Assembly (NCBI RefSeq): GCF_900167255.1
Contig: NZ_FUYB01000011.1
Location: forward strand, 51,537 to 115,536
Source: Thiothrix eikelboomii
GTDB taxonomy: Bacteria; Pseudomonadota; Gammaproteobacteria; Thiotrichales; Thiotrichaceae
Direction: 5' to 3'
Length of the DNA stretch: 64,000 nt
Every line of letters starts with the position of its first letter. The first letter of the stretch is position 1. The translations under genes were made by a program, and so were the position numbers. Shown piece by piece: positions 43,916 through 53,520 of this stretch. The notes under the pieces were generated by a model. It was not told where the DNA came from and made no database searches. It saw nothing but the letters and a program-made list of their open reading frames with translations.

Positions 43916-46677
43916 GCGCTCTCCTCCTCTGTTCGCTCTAATTGCTGAGCATCCTTTAGGCGCGGTAAGAAAAAGCTAAACCGCGCACCTGCACCTAACT
44001 CCGACTCCAACCACATCCGCCCACCAAAATGCTCCACAATTTGGCGACTAATGGGTAAACCTAAACCTGTACCTTGTGGACGATCTGAAAATTCACCCGC
44101 TTGCCGGAACTTTTCGAAAACTTGTTCTTGCTCATTACTGGCAATACCTTTGCCATTATCTTGTACCCCCACAGTCACACCCTCAGTGGTATCCGTGATA
44201 TAGACATCCACGATCCCCCCCGGATGGGGTACAAACTTAGCCGCATTCGATAACAGATTCAGCATGACTTGCATTAAACGATCAGGATCAGCCCGAATAG
44301 GTGCAATCTCTTCATGTTCCCCGTGCAAGTTCAAGCTCAAGCCATTTTCTAAATACATACCCGAAATACTATTGATTGCTTGTTTAACCACCGACTGAAT
44401 ATCAACATCACTGTTATGCCACTCTGCATGCCCTGCTTCAATCTTAGCCATATCCAAAACTTGATTGACTAAGCGGCCTAAGCGCTCAGCCTCACCGACT
44501 ACAATTTCTAAGAACTGTCGCCGCTGCTCAAGATCCATTTCATCATCATCTAGCATCATTTCAGTGAAAGCACGGATGGAGGTCAGCGGAGTTCTCAACT
44601 CATGAGTGACCGAAGACATAAAATCGTCTTTGAGCTTATCCAAGCTCTTCAATTGCTCATTCGCAGCGCGCAATTCACTCGTTGCCTTTTCTAAGGATAG
44701 CGACTTTTCTTCCAAAGCTTTGGAATAAGCCCGAAGTTGCGAGGCTTCTTCCAAAATACGCATCACATCATCGAGATCGAGCTGCTCCTCCTCTACCACA
44801 GAAGCAACCATCATCCGCGCCGAACCCGTCCCAATCGCGCCCGCCAATTGGGTTTCAACATATTGGACTAATTGAGCATTCGCCGGAATATCTTTAGTCT
44901 GCGCCAAACCTAAGCGCCGCGCATACTCGGTGAATAAGCGCTCAGCCTTATCTACACCTAAAAACCGCTCCGTCAGATTGCGCAAATCCGATAATTTAGC
45001 GCGCCCTTGCCAAAATACCGGATGGGTGCTCGCAGTCCGCTCAAACACATCGACAAATAATAAAGCTTGGCTGGCTTCACGCGCTTCCGGGCGTGTCCAC
45101 AAAGAGACTAGAACATAAGCGCTAATATTGGCGAATAAACTCCAAAATAAAGCATGGGTGAGATTGTCTAAACCTTGCAAACCAAACAGTTGCTCTGGCT
45201 TTAACCACGCTAAACCCAATAGACCATCCGTAACTAAGCCTGCATCCAGCCAACCTGACTTGACTAAAGACGGGAGCAGTAGGGTATAAATCCACAAGGC
45301 AAAACCCAATAATAAGCCTGCTAGTGCACCTTGGCGGTTACCGACCTTCCAATACATCCCCCCGAGCATTGCTGGGGCAAATTGAGCAACCGCTGCAAAG
45401 CTAATCAAACCAATACTAACTAACGCATAAGCCTCACCTGCTACGCGGAAATATAAATAACCCAGCAATAAAATCCCTAGAATTGCGACCCGCCGAATCA
45501 TCAGCAGTAATCCAGTTAAATCACCGCTCGCCCGACTACCAAACCGCTCAGTCCGTAATAAAAAGGGCATCACTAAGTCATTACACACCATCGTCGACAC
45601 TGCAATCGCCTCAACAATGACCATACCAGTCGCAGCCGATAAGCCACCGACAAACACAAACAAAGCCAACCATTCATAGCCATGCGCTAAAGGCAAGGAC
45701 AGCACGAAATAATCAGGATCCGCTGCGCCTTGCCCGAAAAATAACAGACCACCCAAGGCAATCGGTAATACAAAAATATTAATCAGCAATAAATACAGCG
45801 GAAATACCCAACTCGCCCGCTTAAGATGGCGCTCATCCACATTTTCGACCACCATCACTTGAAATTGACGTGGTAAAAAAATTACCGATAGCATGGCGAG
45901 AATAATCAAAGCAAACCACTGCGGATAAGCAAACTCTTGAGTCCCTTGCCCTAGCATCAATAAAGGTTTGAGCTGGTCGTTTGCCAAAGCTTGGGCAAAC
46001 AAATCCCCCATACCATTAAACACACCGTAGACCACGAACAGCCCAACCGCCAAAAAAGCGACTAATTTCACAATCGACTCAAAAGCAATGGCAGCCACCA
46101 TCCCTTCATGGCGTTCAGTGGAATCTAAATGCCGTGTACCAAATATAATCGTAAAACCTGCCAAAGCCAGCGCGATATACAGAGTACTATCCCCTAACCA
46201 TAGCCCTATTTCTTGGCGCGGCTCACCTAAAGGCGTGGTCAACATCGCATAGCCACTGGAAATTGCTTTCAACTGTAAAGCAATATAAGGCAGGATACCG
46301 ACAATGGTAATGAGGGTAACTAAACTTGCTAAACTACGGCTTTTGCCATAGCGACTGGCAATAAAATCGGCAATAGAAGTAATCCGATAAGTTTTTGCAA
46401 TGCGAATCATTTTGCGCAGCACGATCCAAGCTAAAATCATCGCCAGCATCGGCCCTAAATAAATTGGCAAAAACCATAAACCTGTGTTCGCAGCCCGCCC
46501 CACACTGCCAAAATAAGTCCAAGCTGTGCAGTAAACTGCCATTGACAAAGCATAGACCCAAGGACTGGCGATAATTGAGCGGCCTTCTGCAGCTCGCTTA
46601 TCGCCAAACCAAGCCACCGCAAACAGGACTAATAGATATAAAAAGGAAACGGCAATAACGAGGCTACTAGAAATCAT
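43912..46677 (-). CDS. Sensor histidine kinase with sodium/solute symporter domain
   Basis: 921 residues in the CbrA-like class. The first 500 residues form an SSS-family transporter domain of about 13 helices (VYALSMAVYCTAWTYFGSVG, ADFIASRYGKSRSLASLVTL, GGLSAATGMVIVEAIAVSTM). A short linker coiled coil follows. HisKA carries the phosphoacceptor in FMSSVTHELRTPLTSIRAF, and the ATPase domain has N-box VMLNLLSNAAKFV, G1 VGVQDNGKGI and G2 GTGLGLPISRQIV. It probably links solute uptake or sensing (acetate, proline or histidine are family ligands) to phosphorylation of the adjacent receiver. Confidence 0.93.
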   Translation of the reverse strand: MISSSLVIAVSFLYLLVLFAVAWFGDKRAAEGRSIIASPWVYALSMAVYCTAWTYFGSVGRAANTGLWFLPIYLGPMLAMILAWIVLRKMIRIAKTYRITSIADFIASRYGKSRSLASLVTLITIVGILPYIALQLKAISSGYAMLTTPLGEPRQEIGLWLGDSTLYIALALAGFTIIFGTRHLDSTERHEGMVAAIAFESIVKLVAFLAVGLFVVYGVFNGMGDLFAQALANDQLKPLLMLGQGTQEFAYPQWFALIILAMLSVIFLPRQFQVMVVENVDERHLKRASWVFPLYLLLINIFVLPIALGGLLFFGQGAADPDYFVLSLPLAHGYEWLALFVFVGGLSAATGMVIVEAIAVSTMVCNDLVMPFLLRTERFGSRASGDLTGLLLMIRRVAILGILLLGYLYFRVAGEAYALVSIGLISFAAVAQFAPAMLGGMYWKVGNRQGALAGLLLGFALWIYTLLLPSLVKSGWLDAGLVTDGLLGLAWLKPEQLFGLQGLDNLTHALFWSLFANISAYVLVSLWTRPEAREASQALLFVDVFERTASTHPVFWQGRAKLSDLRNLTERFLGVDKAERLFTEYARRLGLAQTKDIPANAQLVQYVETQLAGAIGTGSARMMVASVVEEEQLDLDDVMRILEEASQLRAYSKALEEKSLSLEKATSELRAANEQLKSLDKLKDDFMSSVTHELRTPLTSIRAFTEMMLDDDEMDLEQRRQFLEIVVGEAERLGRLVNQVLDMAKIEAGHAEWHNSDVDIQSVVKQAINSISGMYLENGLSLNLHGEHEEIAPIRADPDRLMQVMLNLLSNAAKFVPHPGGIVDVYITDTTEGVTVGVQDNGKGIASNEQEQVFEKFRQAGEFSDRPQGTGLGLPISRQIVEHFGGRMWLESELGAGARFSFFLPRLKDAQQLERTEEESA

Positions 46678-46686
46678 CGCTCCCCC

Positions 46687-46884
46687 CTAATGTTCATCGT
46701 ATTCCATTAACCAAGCGAGGCTAGCAATCAAACCGGCCCAAATAATAAATAAGGCCGCCGGAAATAAAGGCACACCGAAGATCGTCAGATCTTTATCCCA
46801 TAAAGCCAGTAAGGGGAAATTTAAGAGTGCACCCCCCAACAAGAACAAAGCGACTAAGCGTGCTGAGGTCATCCCGCGTAACAT
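46687..46884 (-). CDS. Small two-helix membrane protein
   Basis: About 65 residues: MLRGMTSARLVALFLLGGAL, LNFPLLALWDKDLTIFGVPL, then a second helix FPAALFIIWAGLIASLAWLM and an acidic tail. The ATG at 46884 has GGGAGGAG nearby; a longer frame starts at 46902. Small two-helix proteins precede SSS transporters or SSS-kinases in related clusters (DUF4212/DUF485-like partners), so it may be a subunit of the symporter domain. It is ten bases upstream of the kinase gene. Confidence 0.75.
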   Translation of the reverse strand: MLRGMTSARLVALFLLGGALLNFPLLALWDKDLTIFGVPLFPAALFIIWAGLIASLAWLMEYDEH

Positions 46885-46925
46885 AAAAACTCCTCCCTTC
46901 ATCCATCAGGCTAATCACCATCAGG

Positions 46926-48377
46926 CTAACGTAAGCTAGTCGCCTGATAACGCTGGGCTAAGTTATCTTGAAAATCAGTCACCACTTCAAAGGCATGCTT
47001 TAAGTGACGTTGCTCAAACTCTGATAACTCATTGGGGGCGACTTGATTATCAGCCGCTTGCCCTGCTTCAATTTGCCGGGCTTGATGGCGTAAGCGCGTC
47101 AGGCTAATGAACTCAAAAGCATCTAAGACATTCGCCAGTCGATCCGCTCCCACCGATTTAGCCTCACCCAAAGCTTGTAAGCGCTCGCGTGTATTGGTCA
47201 CAGGTAAACCCGCTGCTAAGGTATAAACCCGTGCTACATCTGTCACAGGTACAACACCACGCTTTTTCATATCCAAGGTCTTTTCGCCATTAGCCTGCTT
47301 TTCTAACACAAAACCTTTAAAGAATCCCAAAGGCGGACGGAAATTCAAAGCATTGGCCGCCATATGCGTTAAAAATAAATTACCTGTTTTAGTGCGTGCC
47401 AAAATACTGTGATGCAAATCATCAAATAAGGCTGTTTCACCATACAGACAACGCAGGTCAAAGAAAATAGTTGAATATAACAAGGCTTGTGGATCGGGTG
47501 TTTCAATCCATTTCGCGAAATACTTACGCCACACGGATAAAGGCTGCCGCCATTGTGGATTAGATGCCATAATACCACCTTGACAATATTCATAACCGCA
47601 AGCATCTAGGCCATCGCAAACAAAATCAGCCAGCTGTTTAAAATACTCACCATGCTCAGCTTCTTGATAAGCATCAGAGAGAATTAAACCATTATCTTGA
47701 TCAGAATATGCAGTTTGCTCAAAGCGTGCTAAAGAACCCGCCACTAAAAAAGCATAAGGCACTGGAGGAGGTCCAAGCTTTTGCTCGCCTAACTGCAAAA
47801 GTCTGCGCGTGATGGCTTGCCCAATCGAGCTAATGGCATGCGATACATGATAGCTAGTGAGGCTTTTGACCATACTAACCAAAGCTTTAGGGCGGTGTAA
47901 ACTCAACTCTTTGAGCGTCTCGACTTCTTGAGCGAGATAAATATCACCAATTAAATAAATCGCATTATGGCTATGGCTGCGTAATAAATCTGTGCCACCG
48001 ACCACACCTAAAATCGCTTGATTGTGTGGATCAACGATTGGGATATGCCGAATATTATGGTTAGCCATTATCAGCATCGCTTCACTAGCCGGCGCATTAG
48101 GGGGCAGAGTCATCGGCTGGGGAGTCATGATACTAGCGATTCGATCTTGCGGATCATGTTGGCTGGCCACGACCCGTACCCGAAAGTTTTGATCGGTCAC
48201 AATGCCGACTAAGTGCTGGTCTTGAACGACCAAGGCGGTATGACTATTGGCTAGCGTCATTTGCGCAGCCGTTGCTTGAATACTCGTCTCTTCATTAACC
48301 GTGACCGCAGAGCGCACTAACTCACGCACTGGCAGCGTTAATAAAGAATAATCAGCTACACGCTTTTCAGCCTCCAT
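46926..48377 (-). CDS. CBS-domain/DUF294 nucleotidyltransferase-like signalling protein
   Basis: About 483 residues. The N-terminal half has two CBS motifs (AAQMTLANSHTALVVQDQHL and APASEAMLIMANHNIRHIPI), which usually bind adenosine nucleotides. The middle carries a GlnD/DUF294-type nucleotidyltransferase core with VAGSLARFEQTAYSDQDNGL (GS..R...D.D). A C-terminal helical DUF294_C substrate domain follows. The ATG at 48377 has AGGAGGAAAGG directly upstream. It is first in the signalling cluster on this strand and likely transcribed with the small membrane protein and kinase. Family function is undefined; nucleotide-regulated signalling is inferred. Confidence 0.88.
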   Translation of the reverse strand: MEAEKRVADYSLLTLPVRELVRSAVTVNEETSIQATAAQMTLANSHTALVVQDQHLVGIVTDQNFRVRVVASQHDPQDRIASIMTPQPMTLPPNAPASEAMLIMANHNIRHIPIVDPHNQAILGVVGGTDLLRSHSHNAIYLIGDIYLAQEVETLKELSLHRPKALVSMVKSLTSYHVSHAISSIGQAITRRLLQLGEQKLGPPPVPYAFLVAGSLARFEQTAYSDQDNGLILSDAYQEAEHGEYFKQLADFVCDGLDACGYEYCQGGIMASNPQWRQPLSVWRKYFAKWIETPDPQALLYSTIFFDLRCLYGETALFDDLHHSILARTKTGNLFLTHMAANALNFRPPLGFFKGFVLEKQANGEKTLDMKKRGVVPVTDVARVYTLAAGLPVTNTRERLQALGEAKSVGADRLANVLDAFEFISLTRLRHQARQIEAGQAADNQVAPNELSEFEQRHLKHAFEVVTDFQDNLAQRYQATSLR

Positions 48378-48814
48378 CCTTTCCTCCTCGGATGTACACA
48401 CTTTAACTGACCCAAGCCTTATGTTCTCGCACGGCTTATTCGCAGAAGTTTAGCCTAATTAAGCCAAGGCCTACCTTGATGTTTAGCAAGTGAAACCTGT
48501 GAGCCATCAACTTTGGCTATTAAATCCTTGCTAAAAAGCAATGGTTTTAGTGTCATGTATTAATTTTGATAGTATAACCTTTTTTAATTGCTAATGCTGC
48601 TGTGCAACGAACGACTTTAACTAACAACCGTGTTCTAAACTTAGTGCACCTACTATCCAATCTCAGTGGTGGCTTGTGTAAATTTTTGTAAGGAGGCTAC
48701 CGATCAGTAGGGGCTTCCGTTATCCTACTGACCACTAGTCATTTTGATAGTACAGTTGATCAAACTTGATCCTAGAAATGACTAAATTAATTAAATTTTG
48801 AGCCAGTACGCATT
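48378..48814. other. Divergent intergenic region with repeated 12-mer
   Basis: 437 bases without a convincing gene between the divergent CBS/DUF294 gene and the RND operon. ATTTTGATAGTA occurs twice (48563-48574 and 48741-48752). TTGATC is directly repeated at 48756-48761 and 48766-48771, a 10-base offset. These could be regulator sites for the RND operon; no TetR gene is adjacent. Otherwise AT-rich with no hairpin of note. Confidence 0.5.
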
Positions 48815-50389
48815 ATGATGAAATCAGTCAGTCGCACACTTCGGATCAGCATCGGTACCCTCCTTGGGCTAGCTGTCGCAGTCAATCCGATCCTGATCAG
48901 TCAGGCACAAACCACAGCTCCACAGACTCCGACTAGTCCCACCCCGGCCACCGAAACTAAAGGGGCAACAGCTCAAGGTGCAGGTGCACCTAACAAACCA
49001 AGTGCGGGAGCTGCTAAACCGGCTTTAACGGTGACTAGTGTTAGCCCACAGCAAGAGTCTTGGGATACCACCATTCAAGCCGATGGAGTGATTAGCGCTT
49101 GGCAAGAAGCCATTATTGCGGCTGAGATTGGTGGTTTACGGATTACTGAAGTCCTAGCTGATGTGGGTGAAGTCGTTAAAAAAGGCCAGCCTTTGGTCAA
49201 ACTCTCCCAAGAAACCGTCGCGGCGGATATTGCTCAGCAACAAGCCGTCATTAACCAAGCTAAGGCTGAAGTTTTAAAAGCACAAGCGGGGGTGAAGCAA
49301 TCGGAAGCCAGCGTGGTGCAAGCACAATCGGGAGTTACTCAAGCCGAAGCAGGCTTGGTACAAGCCAATGCGAATATTAGCCAAGCTCAAGCAGCTTTAG
49401 GCCAAGCCGATGCGGGTGTAGCCCAAGCCAATGCGGGTTTAGTACAAGCCAATGCTAGCTATACAGAAGCCAAAGCGAATGCCAATCGTGCGCGCCAATT
49501 AAAAACCAGTGGCGCTTTACCCCTGCAGCAAGTCGATCAATATATCACAGCTGAAGCAACCGCTCGGGCAGGCATCGACAGCCAAAAAGCGACTATTTCC
49601 TCTCAAAAAGCTGCTTTAGAGGCCCAAAAAGCAGGCGTAACTGCCCAAAAAGCGGGTCTAGCGGCCAAACAAGCTGAAGTTCAATCCCAACAAATTGCCG
49701 TTGAATCGAGTCGCTTAGCAGTGAAAGCTCAAGAAGCGGTCTTAGAGGCGCAAAATGCCGCTTTGAAAGTTCAACAAGCTGCCTTAAAAAGCCAAGAAAT
49801 TCGCTTAAACCAAACCACTATTGTTGCAGCCGATGATGGGGTGATTAGCTCGCGTACAGCAGCTTTAGGCAGTGTGGTACAAACTGGTGCTGAATTATTT
49901 CGTTTAATTCGCCAAAACAAACTCGAATGGCGGGCTGAAGTCTCCAGTAATGACCTAGGGCAAATTCGTGAAGCACAAACTGCGAGTGTCAATTTAAATA
50001 CGGGTGAAGTCATTGAAGGTCAAGTACGCTTAATTTCACCACAGTTAGATGCCAATACTCGGCGTGCCTTAGTGTATGTGAGTTTGCCTACTGGTAGCAC
50101 CGCCCGTGCAGGCATGTTTGTGCAAGGTACGATTCGTCAAGGCACAACCGATGCCCTGACCGTACCACAGACCACGGTTATTTTGCGGGATGGCAAGCAT
50201 ATAGTCTTTGAAATCGGCGCGGATAATCGTGTCGTGCAGCGTGAAGTTAAAATTGGACGGCGGTTATTGGATCGCGTTGAAATTCTGAGTGAACTCCCTG
50301 CCGAGATTAAGTTGGTAGCAACCGGAGGGGCTTTTTTAAATGATGGTGACTTAGTGCAACTGGCCCCTGTTGCTGAGAAAAAACCATGA
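48815..50389 (+). CDS. RND efflux periplasmic adaptor with long coiled-coil
   Basis: HlyD/AcrA-family membrane fusion protein of 524 residues, longer than the usual 360-400. A signal-anchor (residues 1-31) precedes a Pro/Thr linker. The lipoyl half is GLRITEVLADVGEVVKKGQP, with the other half at VAADDGVISSRTAALGSVVQ. Between them lie about 210 residues of hairpin made of near-repeats such as GVTQAEAGLVQANANISQAQ and later AALEAQKAGVTAQKAGLAAK. Beta-barrel and membrane-proximal domains follow. It has a four-base overlap with the RND permease. The pump would connect to an outer-membrane channel encoded elsewhere. Confidence 0.92.
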   Translation: MMKSVSRTLRISIGTLLGLAVAVNPILISQAQTTAPQTPTSPTPATETKGATAQGAGAPNKPSAGAAKPALTVTSVSPQQESWDTTIQADGVISAWQEAIIAAEIGGLRITEVLADVGEVVKKGQPLVKLSQETVAADIAQQQAVINQAKAEVLKAQAGVKQSEASVVQAQSGVTQAEAGLVQANANISQAQAALGQADAGVAQANAGLVQANASYTEAKANANRARQLKTSGALPLQQVDQYITAEATARAGIDSQKATISSQKAALEAQKAGVTAQKAGLAAKQAEVQSQQIAVESSRLAVKAQEAVLEAQNAALKVQQAALKSQEIRLNQTTIVAADDGVISSRTAALGSVVQTGAELFRLIRQNKLEWRAEVSSNDLGQIREAQTASVNLNTGEVIEGQVRLISPQLDANTRRALVYVSLPTGSTARAGMFVQGTIRQGTTDALTVPQTTVILRDGKHIVFEIGADNRVVQREVKIGRRLLDRVEILSELPAEIKLVATGGAFLNDGDLVQLAPVAEKKP

Positions 50390-53300
50390 ATATTTCCGCA
50401 TGGTCGATCCGTAATCCTGTCCCGTCTATTTTGCTATTTGTGGTGCTGAGCTTTCTTGGCATTCATGGTTTTAAGTCCTTATTGATCCAGCAGTTCCCCG
50501 ATATTGAACTGCCAGTGATTACCGTTAGTGCGGGCTTAGAAGGCGCTTCGCCCTCCCAATTAGAGACCGAAGTCACCCGTAAAGTGGAGGATGCTGTAGC
50601 CTCCTTAGGCGGTATCAAACATATTCAATCCACCTTAACCGATGGCTCTTCCGTCACGGCCATTGAGTTTACCATTGATAAAGATACTGAGATCGCCTTG
50701 AGTGAAGTACGCAATGCGGTTGACGGAATTCGTGCTGAGTTACCGGGGAGTATGAGTGATCCAGTGGTATCTAAGGTAACGACGACAGGTAATCCGATTA
50801 TTACTTTCACCGTCTCCTCTGAGCGTATGGATGAAGAGACTTTATCTTGGTTTGTCGATAATGAAGTGTCTAAAGCCATGATGGCAGTGCCTGGTGTTGG
50901 CAGAAGCTCACGAATTGGCGGGGTAAATCGTGAAGTTCAGGTCAATCTGAATCCAGCCCTGATGGCCGGTTTGGGGGTGACTGCTGATGCTATCTCACAA
51001 GCTTTAGGTCAAGTGCAAAAAGATGCTTCGGGTGGACGCGGTGACATTGGCGGTGGAGTACAATCCGTTCGTACTTTAGGTGCAGTCGAAACCGCAGAGG
51101 ATTTAGCCTCTTTACCCATTCCTTTAGCGGGCGGCCGTTATGTACGTCTTGATCAAATTGCTAAGGTTGAGGATACCTATTCTGAGCGTGCTATGTATGC
51201 GCTATGGAATGGTAAACAGGTGGTGGGCTTTCAAATCACCCGGACTAAAGGGGCAGGTGAAGTAGACACCGCACAGCGAGTACGGGAAGCTGTCCAAAAG
51301 CTAGCGGCTGAGCACCCACAAGTCACTATCAGCGAAGCCTATGACACAGTTACCTCAGTTCAAGAGAACTATGAAGGCTCAATGCTCTTAATGATTGAAG
51401 GGGCTTTTTTAGCCATTCTGGTCGTTTGGATTTTCTTACGTGATTTTCGCTCAACCATTGTTTCCGCCGTAGCACTGCCTTTAGCTATCCTGCCCACGTT
51501 TGCCCTGATTTATTACTTGGGCTACAGCCTAAATTTACTGACCTTGTTAGCCTTGGCTTTAGTGGTTGGGGTCTTAGTCGATGATGCGATTGTTGAAGTC
51601 GAAAACATTGTGCGTCATTTACACATGGGCAAAACACCGTATCAAGCAGCGATGGAAGCCGCCGATGAAATTGGTTTAGCGGTGATTGCCACGACCTCTA
51701 CCTTGATTGCAGTCTTTCTGCCGACTGCTTTTATGGGGGGTGTACCGGGTAAGTTCTTTGAACCTTTCGGGATTACAGCGGCTATCGCGGTCTTCTTCTC
51801 CTTAGTGGTTGCCCGCTTGCTCACGCCGATGATGGCCGCTTATATGCTAAAAGCTCCTAAAGTGCATCAGCAAAAAGATGGCTGGATCATGCGCAATTAT
51901 CTGCGTGTTATGAAAGGGTGTTTACGCCATCGCTTTATTACCCTGTTTTTAGCCATCGCCTTTTTTATTGGTTCGATTATGCTGATCCCTTTATTACCTA
52001 CCGGCTTTATTCCACCGGGTGATGAGGGCTTAACAGCGGTTAATGTGGAGCTACAACCTGGTAGTACCTTAGAAGAAACTCGGGTAGTGGCTGAGCAAGC
52101 CCGCGAACTGATTAGCTCGATTCCAGAAATTAAAAATGTTTTCTCCATTGTCGGCTATGAGTCTAGCCAGCAAGGACCGTTTGGTGGTGGTGGTGGCACA
52201 GATGCGCGCAAAGCTACGTTAACCGTGATTCTAAGCCATCGTACTGAGCGCGCAATGACTCAGCAGGAAGTTGAAAACCAAATTCGTAAACAGATTGCCA
52301 GCTTACCCGGTGCACGGATTAAAGTCGGCTTAGGGGGCAATGGTGAACAATTGCAAGTCGCCTTAGCCAGTGATGATGCCAGTGCGCTACGCACGAGTGT
52401 CTTAATCGTAGAAAAAGATCTACGTACATTGCCGGGGGTAGGCAATATCACCTCCAATGCCAGCTTGCAACGTCCTGAGATTCATATTGTTCCCAACTTT
52501 GCCCGTGCGGCTGAATTAGGGATAAGCACCGTTTCTTTGGCTAATGTGGTGCAAATTGCCACCTCAGGGGATTTTGAAAGTCGCCTCCCTAAACTGAATC
52601 TACCCCAACGCCAAATCCCAGTCCGTGTCCGTTTGGATAAACAAATCCGCACGGACCTGCAAGCAATTCAACAATTACGGGTACCTGGGCGAAATGGTGA
52701 AGTCCCGCTATCAGCCGTAGCAGATGTCAACATCAGTAGTGGACCGACACAGATTCAACGTTTAGAGCGTAAGCGCAATGTGACCATTGATGTGGAATTA
52801 AATGGTCGCAGCCTTGGCGATGTTGCTGCAGAAGTAGAAAAACTACCCAGTTTGCAGACCTTACCACCGAGTGTTACCCGTCCACCTTCAGGTGATGTTG
52901 AAAGCATGCAAGAGCTATTCGGTAGCTTTGGTGCCGCAATGGGGGTGGGCGTCTTGGTTATTTATGTCGTCCTCGTGCTGCTATTCCATGACTTTATGCA
53001 GCCGATTACTATTTTAATGGCACTGCCTTTGTCCCTCGGTGGAGCTTTTGTCGCCTTAATGTTAACCCATAGTAGCTTTTCGATGCCGTCGATGATCGGC
53101 TTAGTCATGCTGATGGGGATCGTGACTAAAAATTCGATTCTTTTAGTGGAATACGCCATCGTTGATATTCATGAGCGTGGCATGAATCGCTTTGATGCTT
53201 TAGTCGATGCTTGTCATAAGCGCGCCCGCCCAATTGTGATGACTACCATAGCAATGGGTGCAGGGATGTTACCGACTGCCCTCGGTTTAGGGGTCGATCC

Positions 53301-53520
53301 GAGCTTCCGCTCACCGATGGCAATTGTGGTGATCGGCGGTTTGCTTGCCTCAACGGTACTCAGCTTATTGGTAATACCCGTTGTATTTACCTTTATTGAC
53401 GACTTGCGACGTGGTTTGCGCTGGATTTTCATGCGCGGTAAACCTGAAGTACATGGAGCACATGCTCCTGAACCAGCAGCTCCTACCCCTTTAGCCGCAG
53501 CCACTCAGGCAACCCAATGA
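50386..53520 (+). CDS. RND-family efflux permease
   Basis: AcrB/MdtB-like proton-driven inner-membrane transporter, 1044 residues with 12 predicted helices and two large periplasmic loops. Features are SIRNPVPSILLFVVLSFLGI at TM1, the proton-relay acidic pair in VVGVLVDDAIVEVENIVRHL (TM4), and the second-half equivalents MPSMIGLVMLMGIVTKNSIL and RARPIVMTTIAMGAGMLPTA. The substrate is unknown. It is coupled to the adaptor upstream and to a flavin amine oxidase downstream (overlap 53517-53520). Confidence 0.94.
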   Translation: MNISAWSIRNPVPSILLFVVLSFLGIHGFKSLLIQQFPDIELPVITVSAGLEGASPSQLETEVTRKVEDAVASLGGIKHIQSTLTDGSSVTAIEFTIDKDTEIALSEVRNAVDGIRAELPGSMSDPVVSKVTTTGNPIITFTVSSERMDEETLSWFVDNEVSKAMMAVPGVGRSSRIGGVNREVQVNLNPALMAGLGVTADAISQALGQVQKDASGGRGDIGGGVQSVRTLGAVETAEDLASLPIPLAGGRYVRLDQIAKVEDTYSERAMYALWNGKQVVGFQITRTKGAGEVDTAQRVREAVQKLAAEHPQVTISEAYDTVTSVQENYEGSMLLMIEGAFLAILVVWIFLRDFRSTIVSAVALPLAILPTFALIYYLGYSLNLLTLLALALVVGVLVDDAIVEVENIVRHLHMGKTPYQAAMEAADEIGLAVIATTSTLIAVFLPTAFMGGVPGKFFEPFGITAAIAVFFSLVVARLLTPMMAAYMLKAPKVHQQKDGWIMRNYLRVMKGCLRHRFITLFLAIAFFIGSIMLIPLLPTGFIPPGDEGLTAVNVELQPGSTLEETRVVAEQARELISSIPEIKNVFSIVGYESSQQGPFGGGGGTDARKATLTVILSHRTERAMTQQEVENQIRKQIASLPGARIKVGLGGNGEQLQVALASDDASALRTSVLIVEKDLRTLPGVGNITSNASLQRPEIHIVPNFARAAELGISTVSLANVVQIATSGDFESRLPKLNLPQRQIPVRVRLDKQIRTDLQAIQQLRVPGRNGEVPLSAVADVNISSGPTQIQRLERKRNVTIDVELNGRSLGDVAAEVEKLPSLQTLPPSVTRPPSGDVESMQELFGSFGAAMGVGVLVIYVVLVLLFHDFMQPITILMALPLSLGGAFVALMLTHSSFSMPSMIGLVMLMGIVTKNSILLVEYAIVDIHERGMNRFDALVDACHKRARPIVMTTIAMGAGMLPTALGLGVDPSFRSPMAIVVIGGLLASTVLSLLVIPVVFTFIDDLRRGLRWIFMRGKPEVHGAHAPEPAAPTPLAAATQATQ

